Part shown: positions 46,560-58,779 of the stretch, piece by piece | How the letters are laid out: every line of letters begins with the position of its first letter | Numbering within the stretch: position 1 is the first letter of the stretch | Origin: Armillaria gallica | Taxonomy: Eukaryota; Basidiomycota; Agaricomycetes; Agaricales; Physalacriaceae | Assembly (NCBI GenBank): GCA_037576215.1 | Contig: JBANDB010000002.1 | Coordinates: forward strand, 7,068,001 to 7,132,000 | Length of the DNA: 64,000 bases | Direction: 5' to 3' | The notes under the pieces: generated by a model | Seen by the model: only the letters and a program-made list of their open reading frames with translations | Told to the model about the DNA's origin: nothing | Databases searched by the model: none | Program-made: the position numbers and the translations under genes

Positions 46560-47189
46560 AAACAAGGAGAAGATCAATTACGGCGGACTCACCATGCTTG
46601 ACTTGTATACAGTGGTCTTCGACGAGCGGACTATGAACGATGTGTTACCTCGCGAAAACACAGTGGAAATAGGCGACGTATCTTGGGAAAAGAGACTTGG
46701 ACGGCGTGATGGTAAGCCTCCTGTAGGGCGAGGAATTTCTTGTTCTCGTTTGATTACTCTCTGCCATAATCACTTCGTCTCGTCCACGACTCCCTGACGC
46801 GTGTTGACCCTTGCAGCGGGGGACTCTCGTCAGTTTGAATAAGCGGCGTTGAGGGTGATTTTGTGACGGGAACGGAGGTGTACCACATAGGCACGTAGAC
46901 ATGGCTGTACTCGATGTCTCGGCAGTGCAAGATGAGGGGACATGGCCGTGCTGAGCAGAGTCGATATCCAGGAGACGGCACTACGAAATCCCTCTTAACC
47001 AAAAGTCAACAGGAAGAGTCAACGAGATCTTGATAAAGAAGGGTGAGTTTATGCAGTTCATTCGCTTTATTCTCCTACCTTCCGTCTCTTGCCTTCACAG
47101 CCTCGTCCATACTGGAACATTTGGTGCGTGTGTATTACGCGTCGCAGGGCACGCGCTTTGCGAGACGAGTGTTGTGACCGAAATGGCAT
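46560..47189. repeat. repeat block preceding U copy D
   Basis: Parallels 60.1-60.99 kb: 'cctcg.gaaaa.a..g..aataggcgatgtacctt', 'gatgaggggacatg.cgt...cga..tccaggaga.g.cactacgaaatccctct', 'gatcttgataaagaagggtgagttt..gcagttcattcg.tttattctc', 'ccatactggaacattt'. The minus strand here keeps the degraded '.CLRAY....SRHKI.LNA.Y' pattern of the unknown minus-strand family. No intact frame. Confidence 0.45.
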
Positions 47190-48200
47190 GTTTGGCTTGG
47201 TCAAACAAGGCAAACTCTCCTTTCACCGCCATGCTCATATTTTTTTATCCCCCTTTGTTTGCTTCAGTCAAGGTCCTTCAAGACTCTCGCGTGCCTTGCT
47301 GACGAGCACGGCCACAACGTTCGTACACTAGGCGTGGAATATGGGCGAGGGCATCAATTACGGAGTTCATTGGGCATGCGATGGATGATACAATTTCCCT
47401 CGACGACTAGGTTCGAACTGAGGACGACCAATCCATTATGGACTGAAACTGTGTGTCGCCATTCGGAAAGTGGCGCGTCCACGTCGCGGAGGGAAAGGTC
47501 GCACTCGACGATGATGAGAAGAGCATAGCGTAGGCTGGGGGAGGCGGCGGAGGAAACGGGAGACGTGTCATCCTCTCCATAACGACTGCGTGATGTCGGC
47601 TGAAGCGGGAGGTAGGATGTGCGGGGAATGGTAGGTCTCTCCGATGACTTGCATTCATTGGCGCTCACATCTCTGTAGCTCGATCTTACCCACACGACTC
47701 TCTCCTTCGCGTGAAGTACCAAGTCTCGGCCACCAATTTACGTCAAGGGCAGAGCTACTGAAGGGAGGTTTGCGCGCGGGGATGGTAGGTGCCTTCTGTT
47801 CGCCCACTTAGCGTGATCTCACTCTTGATTGAAGCGTACGCTCCAAGAACGTATCAAGCCCTTGCAAGCACAAACACGGCGTCTTTTGACACGCCGCGCG
47901 AGGACTACGGATTCGTGTCTGGATGGTGGCTTCGTCTGCAAATATTCGCCCACGACATTTGGCGACCAGCGACAAACGCGCCCAGAACCATGACTACGCG
48001 AACAGGGTGGCGCGCGCTGCTGTTCATCCTCACCTTATCCAAAGCGAGGCTTTCCTGTGCCGTACAGCCCGCTTTTCGTTGTGTGCCACTCTTTATGCCA
48101 CTGTCTCCTTTTTGGGATTCCTGCCCCATATTTTCTCCTCGCTACTGTCAAAATGACCGGATATCATCATGCAGATTTCGCTACGGGAAAGTATACTGGT
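47190..48200 (+). pseudogene. U gene copy D
   Basis: Leader 'caaggcaaactctcctttcaccgccatgctcatatttttttatcccccttt', then 'ctaggcgtggaatatgggcgagggcatcaattacg', 'cgacgactaggttc', and the later part with VISLLIEAYAPRTYQALAST, ASFDTPREDYGFVSGWWLRL and FAHDIWRPATNAPRTM open over 137 codons (47789-48202). The parts need frame changes. Directly upstream of BTB copy D. Confidence 0.4.
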
Positions 48201-48289
48201 GAATGTCTCATAGGTCTGTCCTCTTTGCGACAATCTCACGTGGCTTGAACACTTACTCTTTCTTACTAGCTCTAGCTGCTCATGGACGT

Positions 48290-49910
48290 CAAGATACACT
48301 TCTGAAAATGGCGCTTCATGTCATCGACACGACACGGCAACGCAATTTTTCGCGGAGGAATTGTTCTCTCGACGACACTTTGATCGCTATAGCCGGATGA
48401 TCTTGTCGAAGAGACGACCTGACGAATGTTCCTCGTATCCGCCATCCTCTCCGTTCCGTTCATCAATGAAGTCGGCAGCATACATCGTACACTCAGCAAT
48501 CCGGACTGCAAATACTCTGTCAAAACAGACACCTTCGGCGGCAAACGCGCTCATCCCTTTCATGGGGACCTGTCCCCCCGTATTCCTTCACGTCGAAGAC
48601 TACAGCTGCGAAAGTAGTCGAGAGTCTGGGCCTGCCTTGTGACGGTTACCTTAGCAGAATCTGAACTGATTTACGAGTCGAACCTCACTCTCGAAATTAG
48701 AGGTCACACACTCTTTTCAACTAATTCCGCTCTCACGTCTTGGCGTGTCTACATCACTTCGGGAAACCGCCTATCCATCCCGGGTTCATCATATGTACGC
48801 GCATACCTTATCATTGCCTCGTGGGACAGGAGGCGATTCATGGAGCAGTGCGCTCTTGGAAGTGTACACGCCGTTTAAGGATAAATGTACGCACACCATC
48901 CTTATGCAAACAAGCTTACTGACAGATATGAAGACCGGCGTGAAGGCGGTTGACCTCGATTTGGACGGCTGCCAGTCGGCGATATGGATGCCGCACATAG
49001 TAATTTCGACGAGTATGATGTTGATCAGGATACAAGGACATCGATGCTGCACCGGTGCCTCATACAACAGGTAATTCCTCCTTCTGACTGGTGCATAAAT
49101 ATCGACTGATAACTATTAGAACCGATATGGCCGGATTTTGATGGCCAAAACCCTCAACGAGCGCATGAGGTGCCGTATTCATCAGCCGATCCTCCACAAG
49201 ACCCCCGGTAGTGTTTTCTCCACCGGGATCGCCACCACCAACGGCATTAGCTGCCAATAACACTGGTCCACCAACAGAAGAAACCACAGCGGAGGCTCTT
49301 GATAGACCGTCATCGACAGTTTCATACTGAGAGAAAATCCATGAAAGGGCGGTGCACGGGACGGAGTGCTTTGGGTCTATCTGGCCCATGAATGCCCCCG
49401 CGTACAAGATGTGCGTTACTTTCATCGAATTCGCGACCCATTCTGATTATATGCTGGTTGGAAAGCCCTTTCGGCGTCTCTCAAGCCCAGTGGAATTGGG
49501 ATGTGTATTCGCCCAAGTTGATGTATCGCTTCGCTGTGAAGGTGAGAGATCGCACGTACAAGCTTACTCTATTTCTTCTGATTTCCCTACTAGGCTGGGC
49601 GTTCGTTCGCAGTTGACGCCGGTAACATCATCCGCGAAGCTTCAGTGGTCAGTACGTCCTCGTTAGCTTTATGACCTGGCTCTGATATTGATCCTCCTTA
49701 GTACCCCGAAATACTTGATATCGAGGTCAAGTGCTTGGTCGACAATTTCTCTGACCGTCCTGTATATCTCCGATGGCAAAAGGCAGGCGTGCCGAGTATC
49801 TTCGTAGAGCGGAGTTCACGAACTGGGTCATGTTTTGAATTTTCTCGCCAAGGCTCTTGCGACGCTTTCAAGTGTGGCGGACCAGTGTTAATTTTCATTT
49901 ATTACACATA
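48290..49910 (+). pseudogene. BTB copy D (decayed, internal deletion)
   Basis: The most complete of the broken BTB copies. Collinear landmarks: 'caccttcggcggcaaacgcgct', 'catcccgggttcatcatatgtacgcgcat', 'tggaagtgtacacgccgtttaaggataaatgtacgc', 'gacctcgatttggacggctgcc', 'acaacaggtaattcctcc', the linker near 49260, 'tggcccatgaatgc', 'ttggaaagccctttcggcg', 'cgcccaagttgatgtatcgcttcgctgtgaaggtgag', and 'atacttgatatcgaggtcaagtgcttggtcgac'. Between 'WKALL' and 'SPKSMYR' only about 15 codons remain where the intact gene has about 33. Several frameshifts. Confidence 0.65.
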
Positions 49911-50786
49911 TTAGGTAACACGCTACTGTGACTTGGTTTTATTGGACATCGACATGTCAAACTCCCCATGCTCAAAGCGGCTCAAGGGCAATCGACATCC
50001 CAAAACTCTGCCGGTTTCGAACTTGGGGCCGAGCTGACTTCACCTTGATTTCACATCTCCCAAGGATCTCGCTCGCCAACCATCACCTCACAGGAAAGTG
50101 ACGAGGACGACAAGGGAACTGCTCGACGACGGCGTTCGATGGGAAAAGAATGGGATTTGATTGCCCACAGGGGAGTTCGCTTCCTAGATAGTCGCCCTCG
50201 CCATTGAAGCCGTCACTTGTATCCTTTCCTAGAGACCCGAGGAAGCCGCACCGGTCACCGTCGACGACGACCAGGAATCTAGTGACCACTTGTCTCTCCA
50301 AGCTCTAAGCTCCAACATCCAACGTCCAACACCATTCCCTGGTGCAGCCACAGAACACCTCCCTCCGCAATGACGTTTTTGTCCTTTCGCTTTCCCAGAG
50401 CGACGTCTTCTTCTCTTTCCGCACAGCTCAAGCATGTCCTCTCCGCATGTCGGCACACCGCTCTTCACCTCTCGTCGGCATACGGGCTCTGTCCTCCCCG
50501 CACACCCCTCGCGTACATCCATCCATCCCGACTGCGCGCTCGCGTAAACTAGACCCGCGAACGTTATTATTAAGACCCTTGCAATGGAAGGCGATTACAT
50601 ACCGGCCTCTTGCGGGATTTACTACGTTTGCGTATGTGGGGGAGGAGATGAATCATCTGGCACAGCAGAGAGTGGCTGGAAATTTTGAGATAATAATTAG
50701 AAATTAAATCAAAGAACGCACCTTATTTACCAACGTCCCTTCCGAACGCTGCGGAATGCAACCAGCAGGTAGCCAGATATTAACAC
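49911..50786. repeat. post-BTB repeat block
   Basis: Parallels 58.78-59.44 kb: 'ctactgtgacttggttttattgga...ggcaatcg', 'ctgacttcaccttgatttcacatctcccaaggatct', 'ccaaccatcacctcacaggaaa', 'gaggaagccgcaccggtcaccgtcgacgacgaccaggaa', 'cctccctccgcaatgacgt'. Both copies are rich in C/T on the plus strand over their second half. No gene seen. Confidence 0.5.
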
Positions 50787-50791
50787 CTACG

Positions 50792-51308
50792 TGTTAAGAA
50801 TCAGAGTATTTAGAGTAATACAAGAAGTAATGAATACTCGAGTAAGACCCAATTTGTGAGCGAAGATGTCCGAGAGCGAGTTCCAACCACCAAGAGGGAT
50901 CCGATATGGGTGCTACCAAGCGCTAGGCGTAGTTAGCGAGTTTGTCAGCAAGCGCTAGGCGTAACTGACGAGGTTTCCAACAAGCGCTAGGCGTAGTTGG
51001 AAGGCAAACGGAACGGCAAGCACTAGGCGTAACCGATCAGAAATGCTTAGATCACACAGTTAAGTGGACGTTGAAGAGTAGTAAAATTAGATTGAGAGAT
51101 CCTAATACAATGTCAGGTAAGCATTTATACACTACTAGTAAGGACTCGAGTCAGTATTATTCTACAAGGTTCCATCGCATTCCAGTATTAGCAAGAAGAA
51201 TAGAGAAAATATGAGAAAATGCCAGTAGGCCGAGGTCAAGACCGAGAACGCCGAGAGAAGGCATGTGTTGACTCATGCACGACTGGAAAAGGCCCGATAT
51301 CCATAACA
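50792..51308 (-). mobile_element. solo LTR 2 (inverted relative to LTR 1)
   Basis: On the minus strand it begins TGTTATGGATATCGGG and ends TTAACA; on the plus strand it runs TGTTAAG...CCATAACA. It is flanked by the perfect 5-bp direct repeat CTACG at 50787-50791 and 51309-51313. It shares the left-end sequence and TGAGTCAACACATGCC with LTR 1 but is about 100 bp shorter and differs in its internal tandem motifs. No internal retrotransposon sequence is attached. The homologous site near 63888 (CCTATGCAGCAATCTGTTAGC) lacks the element and shows the pre-insertion state. Confidence 0.88.
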
Positions 51309-51313
51309 CTACG

Positions 51314-52689
51314 CAGCAATCCGTTAGCTCGCGATTCAGAAAAGATTTATCAAAAATTTAACCTCAAGTAAATGCTAAGCTATGTGTCCTCGCCGTCGCA
51401 TCCGCAGTTCACCTAGAGACCCGGAAAATAAGGAGATGAATCACAAAATAAACTGGAGCAACCTACCAGAGAGACGACTAGTATAGTAGTCATCAACAAG
51501 TAAATCCCGGGAAAGAGGGCCAAGTCAGAAAAGGGCGAGGACTGGCCATCGCGAACTACAGCGACGAGAAGAGGATGGTGAGAACCAGACGCTCTCGCCA
51601 ATATCGAGCACAGCGTGAATACATCGAGCCGGACAAAATCCAACTTCGATAATGATCTCGACGCGGAGCACATGCTCGATATCCATCAGCCCGAGCACTG
51701 AGAGAGTTTGAGTGCCGAGCTCCGTAGATGTCGATGGGACGACCTGTATCTGTGTTTCTAGATCAATCATATATTCACATCTGGAGGATCAAAAGACTCA
51801 CCTTGACAGCGGTAACTAACAGTGTATGCACCACACTCATCCCGTGCGTGCGCGGCAACCTGAACCCAGTCTTGATCCAATCCGACATCCACCCAGTCTC
51901 TAAAATCTATCCCTTCCACTCCTCAAGGAAAGTATCTACGCTTATCGTCGCGCAAACTCCATCCTGGACCTTGATCGCATGGAGGATAGATGAGAAGGGA
52001 GTAGAGGTGTCACTGTAATCCTACTGAGGCTGTCTCCGTAGAGGCGGTCGCGTGGGGTTTTGGTGGCGAGCTTAAGGGTGCGAGATATTAGATACAAAGA
52101 GAAGAGAAACAGCAACGGACCAACTCACCGTGTTTGGACGTTTATCAACATTTTCTGCATATTACCGACCTTCGACCAGTCCTGTAATACCGAAAGATGT
52201 GTTAATCCGAGAAAACGAAATAACATAAGCGACGTACCTTGGCAAAAGAGAATTGGACTGCACAAAAGAGGGTTGCAACGGTGAGTCGTTTAGTGCATCC
52301 TGTCATTCCATGGCTATTCCTGTTTGATTACTCTCTTGATAATCACCTCCGACACACGACGACTTGCATCCCGTCTCAGTCCAATTCGAGATTCCCCGAT
52401 GTGCGCCCGCCCTTTGCGGTGGCGGACTCTCGCCAGTTTGAGCAAAAGTGGCGTTGAAACGATTCTTGTAGCGGCAAAGGCGTTGCAAGGCTCGCCGTCG
52501 CTGCGAGTAAGAACGAGACTGGTAACGTCGTGATAGATGAGGTCGGATGGAAACATGTGACATCGACGCGTCGAAGTAACCAAACAAACAACCTGACGTC
52601 AGTCCGCGGCCCATCATTCTCGACGACGACGATACCTTCACGTCGGCACTTTACCAAAATGGATCATAAACCTGAACGTTGAACATTTG
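51314..52689. repeat. decayed segmental repeat
   Basis: Begins with 'cagcaatccgttagctcgcgattcagaaa', matching 63893-63925 at the window end, and continues parallel to 59.46-60.7 kb and 23.4-24.74 kb. The 3' part contains 'gttgcaaggctcgccgtcgctgcgagtaagaacgagactggtaacgtcgtga' and the uninterrupted form of the site hit by LTR 1 (gtgacatcgacgcgtcgaagtaaccaaacaaacaacctgacgtcagt, about 52557-52604). No intact gene. Confidence 0.5.
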
Positions 52690-53974
52690 ATTACAGGAAA
52701 AGAAAGGTGCGTTTTCTACTCTGAAATGTTGACCATTCGGTATATTCAGTGCTGCCACACGAGGTCTCCTCATCATTAAAATTCTCTCTCCTTACTTTGA
52801 CGGTCCTTGAGAAAATTTACAGTGTCACTGGATCGGTCATATCTATTATCTTCGCTTTTTTGCTTCAGTCGACACTTTACCGATGTTCTGGTCTTGACCG
52901 TATATAACGGTTGTTCTCGGGAGATTTCATGGTTATAACACCCCGTACCCTTGCACTTTTTCTGTTGTTATTGCACTGATCAATGCACATGATTTTTTAT
53001 GAAGTCTATGTCTGCTTGTTTTTAACTTGAGCTGTCTGGATTGGCAGAAAGGAAGAGACTGGTACTACTAGAACAACTTCCGCTACCGGTGCCCCTGCTA
53101 CTTAATCTCGTCGCTGACATTCCTTCAAGATTTCACGGCAGCACAAAAGTTCCTGACGCCTGACCGTATGGTTCGACCGTTCCAAATCTGTATTGGAAGG
53201 CTGCCAGCCAGTACAAATTGAACGTTCAGGTATATGACGGGTGATGTAGAATCACTGTAGGTTCGTGAGCAGAGCGGCTCGTTTGCTTGTATGCCAATGC
53301 TAACACCTTGTCTTATTAGGCCTCGCCAGATCATTGTCTATTGAGTCCCTGGTTTCACGGTACGTTCTTCCTCGTCCTCCATTGTATGTCAAGCCAAAGC
53401 TTTTGCAGATACAAACTGTGACGAAAGGTTCCTCGCGGGAAACGTACTGGGGTGCCCCGTTTCGTAAAGAATATGACTTGAAGTATAAGTATCATGTCAG
53501 CAACGTTATAGCTACCGGCTATACTTGTGCAAAGCAAGCGATCTCAATCATGGGGGTTAACAAGATGAATACAGTAGGGGTCTTCCTTGAACCCAGCAGG
53601 ACTCGGACCTACCACGCCTGCGATGATCCATCGCTCCATCGTTTTCTCACCAAGGGCTTACAGCACTTGTGTAACCGATCTAAGTATAGGAAACTGTGGC
53701 TTAGGGCGCTTGCGGATTGAATGAGCATTCAGACTCAGACTGATACTGCACGACTTCCATACACGTGTCAGCATTGCTTTCCCTCAAACCACCATGTCTG
53801 CGGTAGTTAGCACCAAGAAAACCACGGCCAATGAAGCAAGGTCAGCCTCGCTTTCATTGTTTCTTCCTTCATTCTTGTGCTCATATGTCCTCGCCGTAGT
53901 CGGATCCTTTTCATTCGTGGTTCGTGTCATCAGCATTTGAATATTTGGCCCAGCTTTAAAGTGCTGTATCATAG
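52690..53974 (+). repeat. upstream part of NACHT 2 segment
   Basis: The second copy of the duplicated block that starts at about 26020. It contains a 128-codon open frame (53334-53720; YWGAPFRKEYDLKYKYHVSN, GVNKMNTVGVFLEPSRTRTY) of unknown family, with only broken counterparts in the first copy. An ATG at 53794 opens MSAVVSTKKTTANEA before a GT site, which may be the NACHT 2 first exon, but its phase does not fit the exon at 53975. Confidence 0.45.
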
Positions 53975-56900
53975 AGGCTGAAATCGTTAAGATCGCCCCA
54001 ACAAACGAGTCGAGGTTTCACTTGATAATTATTGCTGGCAACAAGAAGGAAAAAACAGAAGTAGTCAAGATTGATAAAGTCGGTGACCTGCCGAAGTGGT
54101 CCGTAAAAATCAGCCTGTGAGTAGCATATGCGCCCATTTCATCTTGGTGGCTGTCTCATAATCATACAAGGGATGTCAACCCGCAAACCATGATGTTATG
54201 GGAGCTTCACGGTCGTCGGAGACTGGTTCGGCATTTCAAGGTCCTTGGCAGCATCGAGAAGACACTCGGAGAATTCTTTGAAGAGGGTAGTGCGAGTGCG
54301 TGCTGTATTTCTTTCTTTGCTCTAAGGTATGCTTATTTTTTCTGTAGGCGCTGATATACATCTATCCAACGGATCTTCCGAGGTCGCAGTCCTCAAAGTA
54401 TCCGGCCAGTTGGATACCCCCAAAAATGTCATGACCCATCTCGTCCCGAGCGTCAAGAAACCCTCGGAGAGCTCCGAGTTGCCAGATAGTGAAACTCTGC
54501 AGAATGTGTTAGAGGTTGTGAAGCAGATGATCGATACTCTCGCGGAGGTAGGTGATATTCACATGTCGATTTCTATGACTTGACGGGGTTTTCTCTAAGG
54601 TGCATCCTGCGGCTACCATCGCTTGGGGATTTCTGTCTATCGGATTTGAGGTGGGTTGTCAATGGTGTTCCAGTGCACGGACATCTTCACATCATAGATG
54701 CAGGTAGTGAAGAAACAGCGCGATACGAAAGACGCAATATGTGAACTTTACAAGGTCATGATATCAGTGTATCAAGAGTTCAGCAAGGACGATATTTTAC
54801 AGCAGCGTGATCGGTTACAGGGAATCTATAACTCCTTGTTCAAGCAGACCATCGAGTGCGCCATGTTTATTGAAGGCTACGCAAAGAAGAGCGGGATAGG
54901 TATGCATTTGAGTCTTAATCATCTTATGATATCTCACAACGTTCCTAGGGCACCTTGTTACGATGGACATATCGGAAAAAGCTGAAAAACTGCGTCAGGC
55001 TTTCATCGATCTGAAGAGCCGGCTGAGTATGGGATATGCAGAGGAAGCAGTCATCGTCACTCTTGGTGTCCAGGAAAGTGTGAATGTTATGCGTACGTTG
55101 TTTTTCAGCTACAATCTGTTGTAGGCACTGACCGTGTTGAGTCCTCTAGTCATGAGAGATAGGCTACGAGATCTCCAACCGCCTCAAGAGCTAGGCCCAA
55201 AATCGAGGTGTATGCAAGGAACGCGTGTGGTGACAATCAACACCACGGTGTCGTGGATCACCCAATGTGACGGCGGGATGATGTGGTGCAAAGGATTGGC
55301 AGGGACGGGAAAGAGTTCCCTGATGGGCACTCTCCACGATTTACTCACGGCGAATATCGGGGGACGCAGTCGGCTTGCAGCATTTGTTCGCTATGACCGC
55401 ATCGAGTATTCAAATGCCAACAAGCTAATCACCAGCATTGCATATGCCTTGGGAACGTTCGACGTGCGCATCGGAATGACTATCTCCAAAGTTGTCGAGA
55501 CATCGCGAACGGTGATGACCATGACGGACCTGTCGGCGCAGTTTCAGCTTCTACTTCGTGGTCCACTTCAACGTGTCCCTGATCTTGCCGATGAAGGACC
55601 GCTGGTAGTCGTCATTGATGGACTGGACGAGTGTGACCCATCTAGTGAATTGTTGGGTGTACTTGCTGAGGGATTTGGTCCAAAACTTCCGTTTATGCAC
55701 CTCATTGTTTCCAGCCGACCGGTTCATCGCATATCCACGGCATTCGAGGGACGAGACTGCGTATATCCACTCCATTTGGATACTTCCTCGGCGAGTGTCA
55801 ACCGTGATATCCAGTTCTATTTGGAGCGAGAGCTTGCAATGATACACGACAATGCGTTCCAGGAGAAGTGTAAAGACCTAGATGCTGTCAATGAACTCAC
55901 AGCACGGGCGAGTGGTTTGTTCATTTGGGCAGCAACTGCTGCAAAATTTGTCCATGCATTTCCGGGGATATCGAGGCTGCGCGCTCTCCTAGACACCGAA
56001 ATCCCTAGTGACGCTACCGAGGCTCTAACAACCTTATACCGCACCGCTCTGGATACTCTCGTGTCTGAACCAGGTGCCAATGCAGATATTAAGAAGTATG
56101 TGCGAAGTGTTCTAGGTGCTGTGTTGGTAACCCAGACACCTCCAGGGATGACAGTGGATGTCCTTGATAACCTTGTTCTAGACGAAGGCAGCCCTCCTTC
56201 GCATCACATCGTGTCTATGCTAGGAAGTGTGCTTAGCCCTGAAACTGAGGACTCGCCCATCCGACTCATACACAAATCCCTTGATGATTTCTTGCAGGAT
56301 CGGAGTCGATGTGGAGATGAATGGCTCGTCGATGTCACTGTGCACCGCAAGGCAATAGCCGAACAGTGTCGGCTTGCATCGAAATCATATATGGAGACAT
56401 GGTCTCCCACAAGTGACGTGGACATCGGAGCAGTACCAGCATATATATCCAAATATGCATTGTTTGGAGTGTTCTGGTATTCCGCTTTTGACAAGGGTGA
56501 CATAGAACTGTTCACTTCCTTTTTCCACCACTACTTTCATCCATGGTTGGATGTTGTTGTCACGGATGACAACTTTCTCTATTTTGAAATTACGGACACG
56601 ATCTGTCGACAACATGGGTTAACACGCATGCTATTCCAAATCGACATCCGTGATTCGGACACCATCCATCATATCCTTCAAAGTTCTGCTGCCTTTTACT
56701 CTCACCTTCATTCTCAAAAAGAGAGCCCCCTCGCCGGAAAGGTCACACTTGAGTGTATGAAGCTTGACAGAGAGTCCATGAAGCCTACTGGCGATAACCT
56801 GAACATCGACGGTGTGATTTTCGTTGATGCCGATGGGAACACAGAATATGGTTTCAAAATTGCCAATACCACATTGGTGCCTCTCTATGTTTCGATGTTC

Positions 56901-57319
56901 AGTTTTAATGTAAGTAATTTAAGCATTTGTACGTAGTCCTGTCAATCTTCACTCCTTGCTCTACTGACTAGTTCCTGCCTTTTTAAGATGCATTCTATCA
57001 ACCGAGTGAGGAATATGCCCCCCTCCCCCCTGGAGAATCATTGACCCTTGGGTACGGCACCACGCGGGTGGCCGGTTCATGGGTTTTCAGTGTCACAGAG
57101 GAACAAATTGCCGATGTTGGCTTCTTGAAGCTTTTCTTCTCGACAGAATGTCTAGACTTGTCGCCCATTATCCAAAAGTCACCTTTTGAAGGCTATCACC
57201 AGAGTGCTCCACCTTCAGTGTGGAAGATACCTTCGTCATGTCATACAATGTGTGTTCCAATTGTTCAGAAATGGGTAGAGGGTGCCCCGCGAGCCGCCGG
57301 AGGCAGGTTACCGTTCTGA
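53975..57319 (+). CDS. NACHT STAND protein with C-terminal beta-sandwich-like domain (NACHT 2)
   Basis: A P-loop NTPase receptor of the fungal STAND class. Exons 53975-54116, 54171-54295, 54348-54547, 54600-54650, 54704-54899, 54949-55079, 55125-56928 and 56988-57319 join in phase to about 990 codons without a stop. Parts: a C2-like module (FHLIIIAGNKKEKTEVVKID), a helical region (FKQTIECAMFIEGYAKKSG), and NACHT with GLAGTGKSSL and LVVVIDGLDECD, then LIVSSRPVHRIST. A winged-helix-like region follows. The C-terminus has the mushroom STAND/caspase-associated domain: GVIFVDADGNTEYGFKIAN, VSMFSFNVSNLSI, then PLPPGESLTLGYG and DVGFLKLFFSTECLDLSPI. The first coding exon upstream of 53975 is not resolved. 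Unlike NACHT 1 it lacks a WD40-like tail and shows no frameshift. Confidence 0.82.
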
Positions 57320-57429
57320 GCTGCCAGGGCAGCTAGTATGATTTCCATTTTATTGATTTGACGTTGTTACCAAGTTCACCCAGCAGTAGTATGTACTGTA
57401 TCTGGTGTATCCCGTAGTCCATTATTCCT

Positions 57430-58110
57430 ATAAAAGGTCGGCTTCCTTCGATACGATCTCAACCCTTGTCTTCACTAGCCAAAATCCGAACATACCTCTC
57501 TTGAGGACCTGTTTTTCCGTACTTCAAGCCTGCAACCATGAGAGTAGTCGAGTCTCGTCGAGAGTCTACTTTAGCAGAATCTTATTTGATCTCTCAGTCG
57601 AACCTTACCCTCGAAAAGTAGAGGTTACGCTCCAGTTTCAACAAATTCGGCTCTTACATCTTGGCCAAAGCTATAAAGTCCGCCCTACATCACGATGGAA
57701 AGAGATCTCAAGTTCATCGTACTATGTACACGCGGGTTACCACACATCGGTTATCCAAAGGTGATTTTTGTGAGTAGTGCACTCTTGGAAGGGTACATAT
57801 GCGTCGACACATATCATTCTTGTGAAGGGGAGACTGCTGGTGCTTGCTGCTGTCCGACAGTAATGCGGGTGTGAAGGCATTAACCTTGATTTGGATGACT
57901 GCGAGGAGTGATTTTGACGAGGACGATGGCGATCAGGATACGATGGACGTCGATGCTACACTGATGACAGATAAAACCACCTTATGCTTGGTGCGTAATT
58001 ATTGACTAAGTATCAAAACTATTGTGGTCAGATTTTGATCGCCAAGACCTTGACGAGGAGGAACCGTATTCATCAGGCCATCCTTCACAAAACCCCTCGG
58101 CTATATGGAG
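57430..58110 (+). pseudogene. BTB copy E (partial)
   Basis: Landmarks shared with the BTB gene: 'aaaaggtcggcttccttcgata.gatctc.acccttgtcttcactagcc' (against 14873-14920), 'gagatctcaagttcatcgtac', 'acatcggttatccaaaggtgatttttgtgagtagtgcactcttggaagggtac', 'gtgaaggcattaaccttgatttggatgactgcga' and 'ttttgacgaggacgatggcgatcaggatacgatgg'. Frames are broken throughout and the copy ends in the linker. No U copy precedes it. Confidence 0.6.
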
Positions 58111-58779
58111 TGAGTGTACAGTGCGTGACGCTCAAAACCGGCATCCCGTGACTACTATTTTGGTTGTCACTACTGTGACGCGTGATGTCATCGGATTTTT
58201 GCCAAAACTACGTGAATCGTCTTAGAACGGAAAGGGTGTTCCATGTATCTGATCACTTTGGCCTAAATCCAAGCGGAATTTTTTTGACCACCCCGAAATC
58301 TGGAATCCATGACGTCATAACCCTCTATAAGGGCGGCTATCGGCCCGAAAAAGTCCATTTCATCTGAGAACGTGCAGAAAGTAGTTACTCGACATCCCTT
58401 GTTGCCACAATCCTGGATAAATAAAGAAATAAATCGAAATTCTTTCTTGAAAATCTGGAAAGTGTCACGTGATCTCCAACTAAAAATCAAGAATGCATTT
58501 TTATGCATATCTCCCTTGGTTTCCTTCCTAATCTCGAAGATCTGAGCCCTAGACCCAAAAATACGGCCTCAGGAGAGAGGTCGGGTTTATGTGTCACGCA
58601 CTGTAGTAGCGACGCAGACAATGATGGCCGGTAGAGCTACGTCCCCGGCATGTCTTCCCTCCTGCATAACCGAACATTTGTAGTAAACCCAAAACGAGGA
58701 AATCTGTGCTGAGCGCAATAACAGCTTGCCATTCAAGGTGGTTCTCAAATAAGGCTTGCGAGCAAGAATGAGATCGCTA
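58111..58779. other. no gene seen
   Basis: About 670 bases with short frames only. Some A/T-rich parts (caataaataaagaaataaatcg near 58420). Confidence 0.35.
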
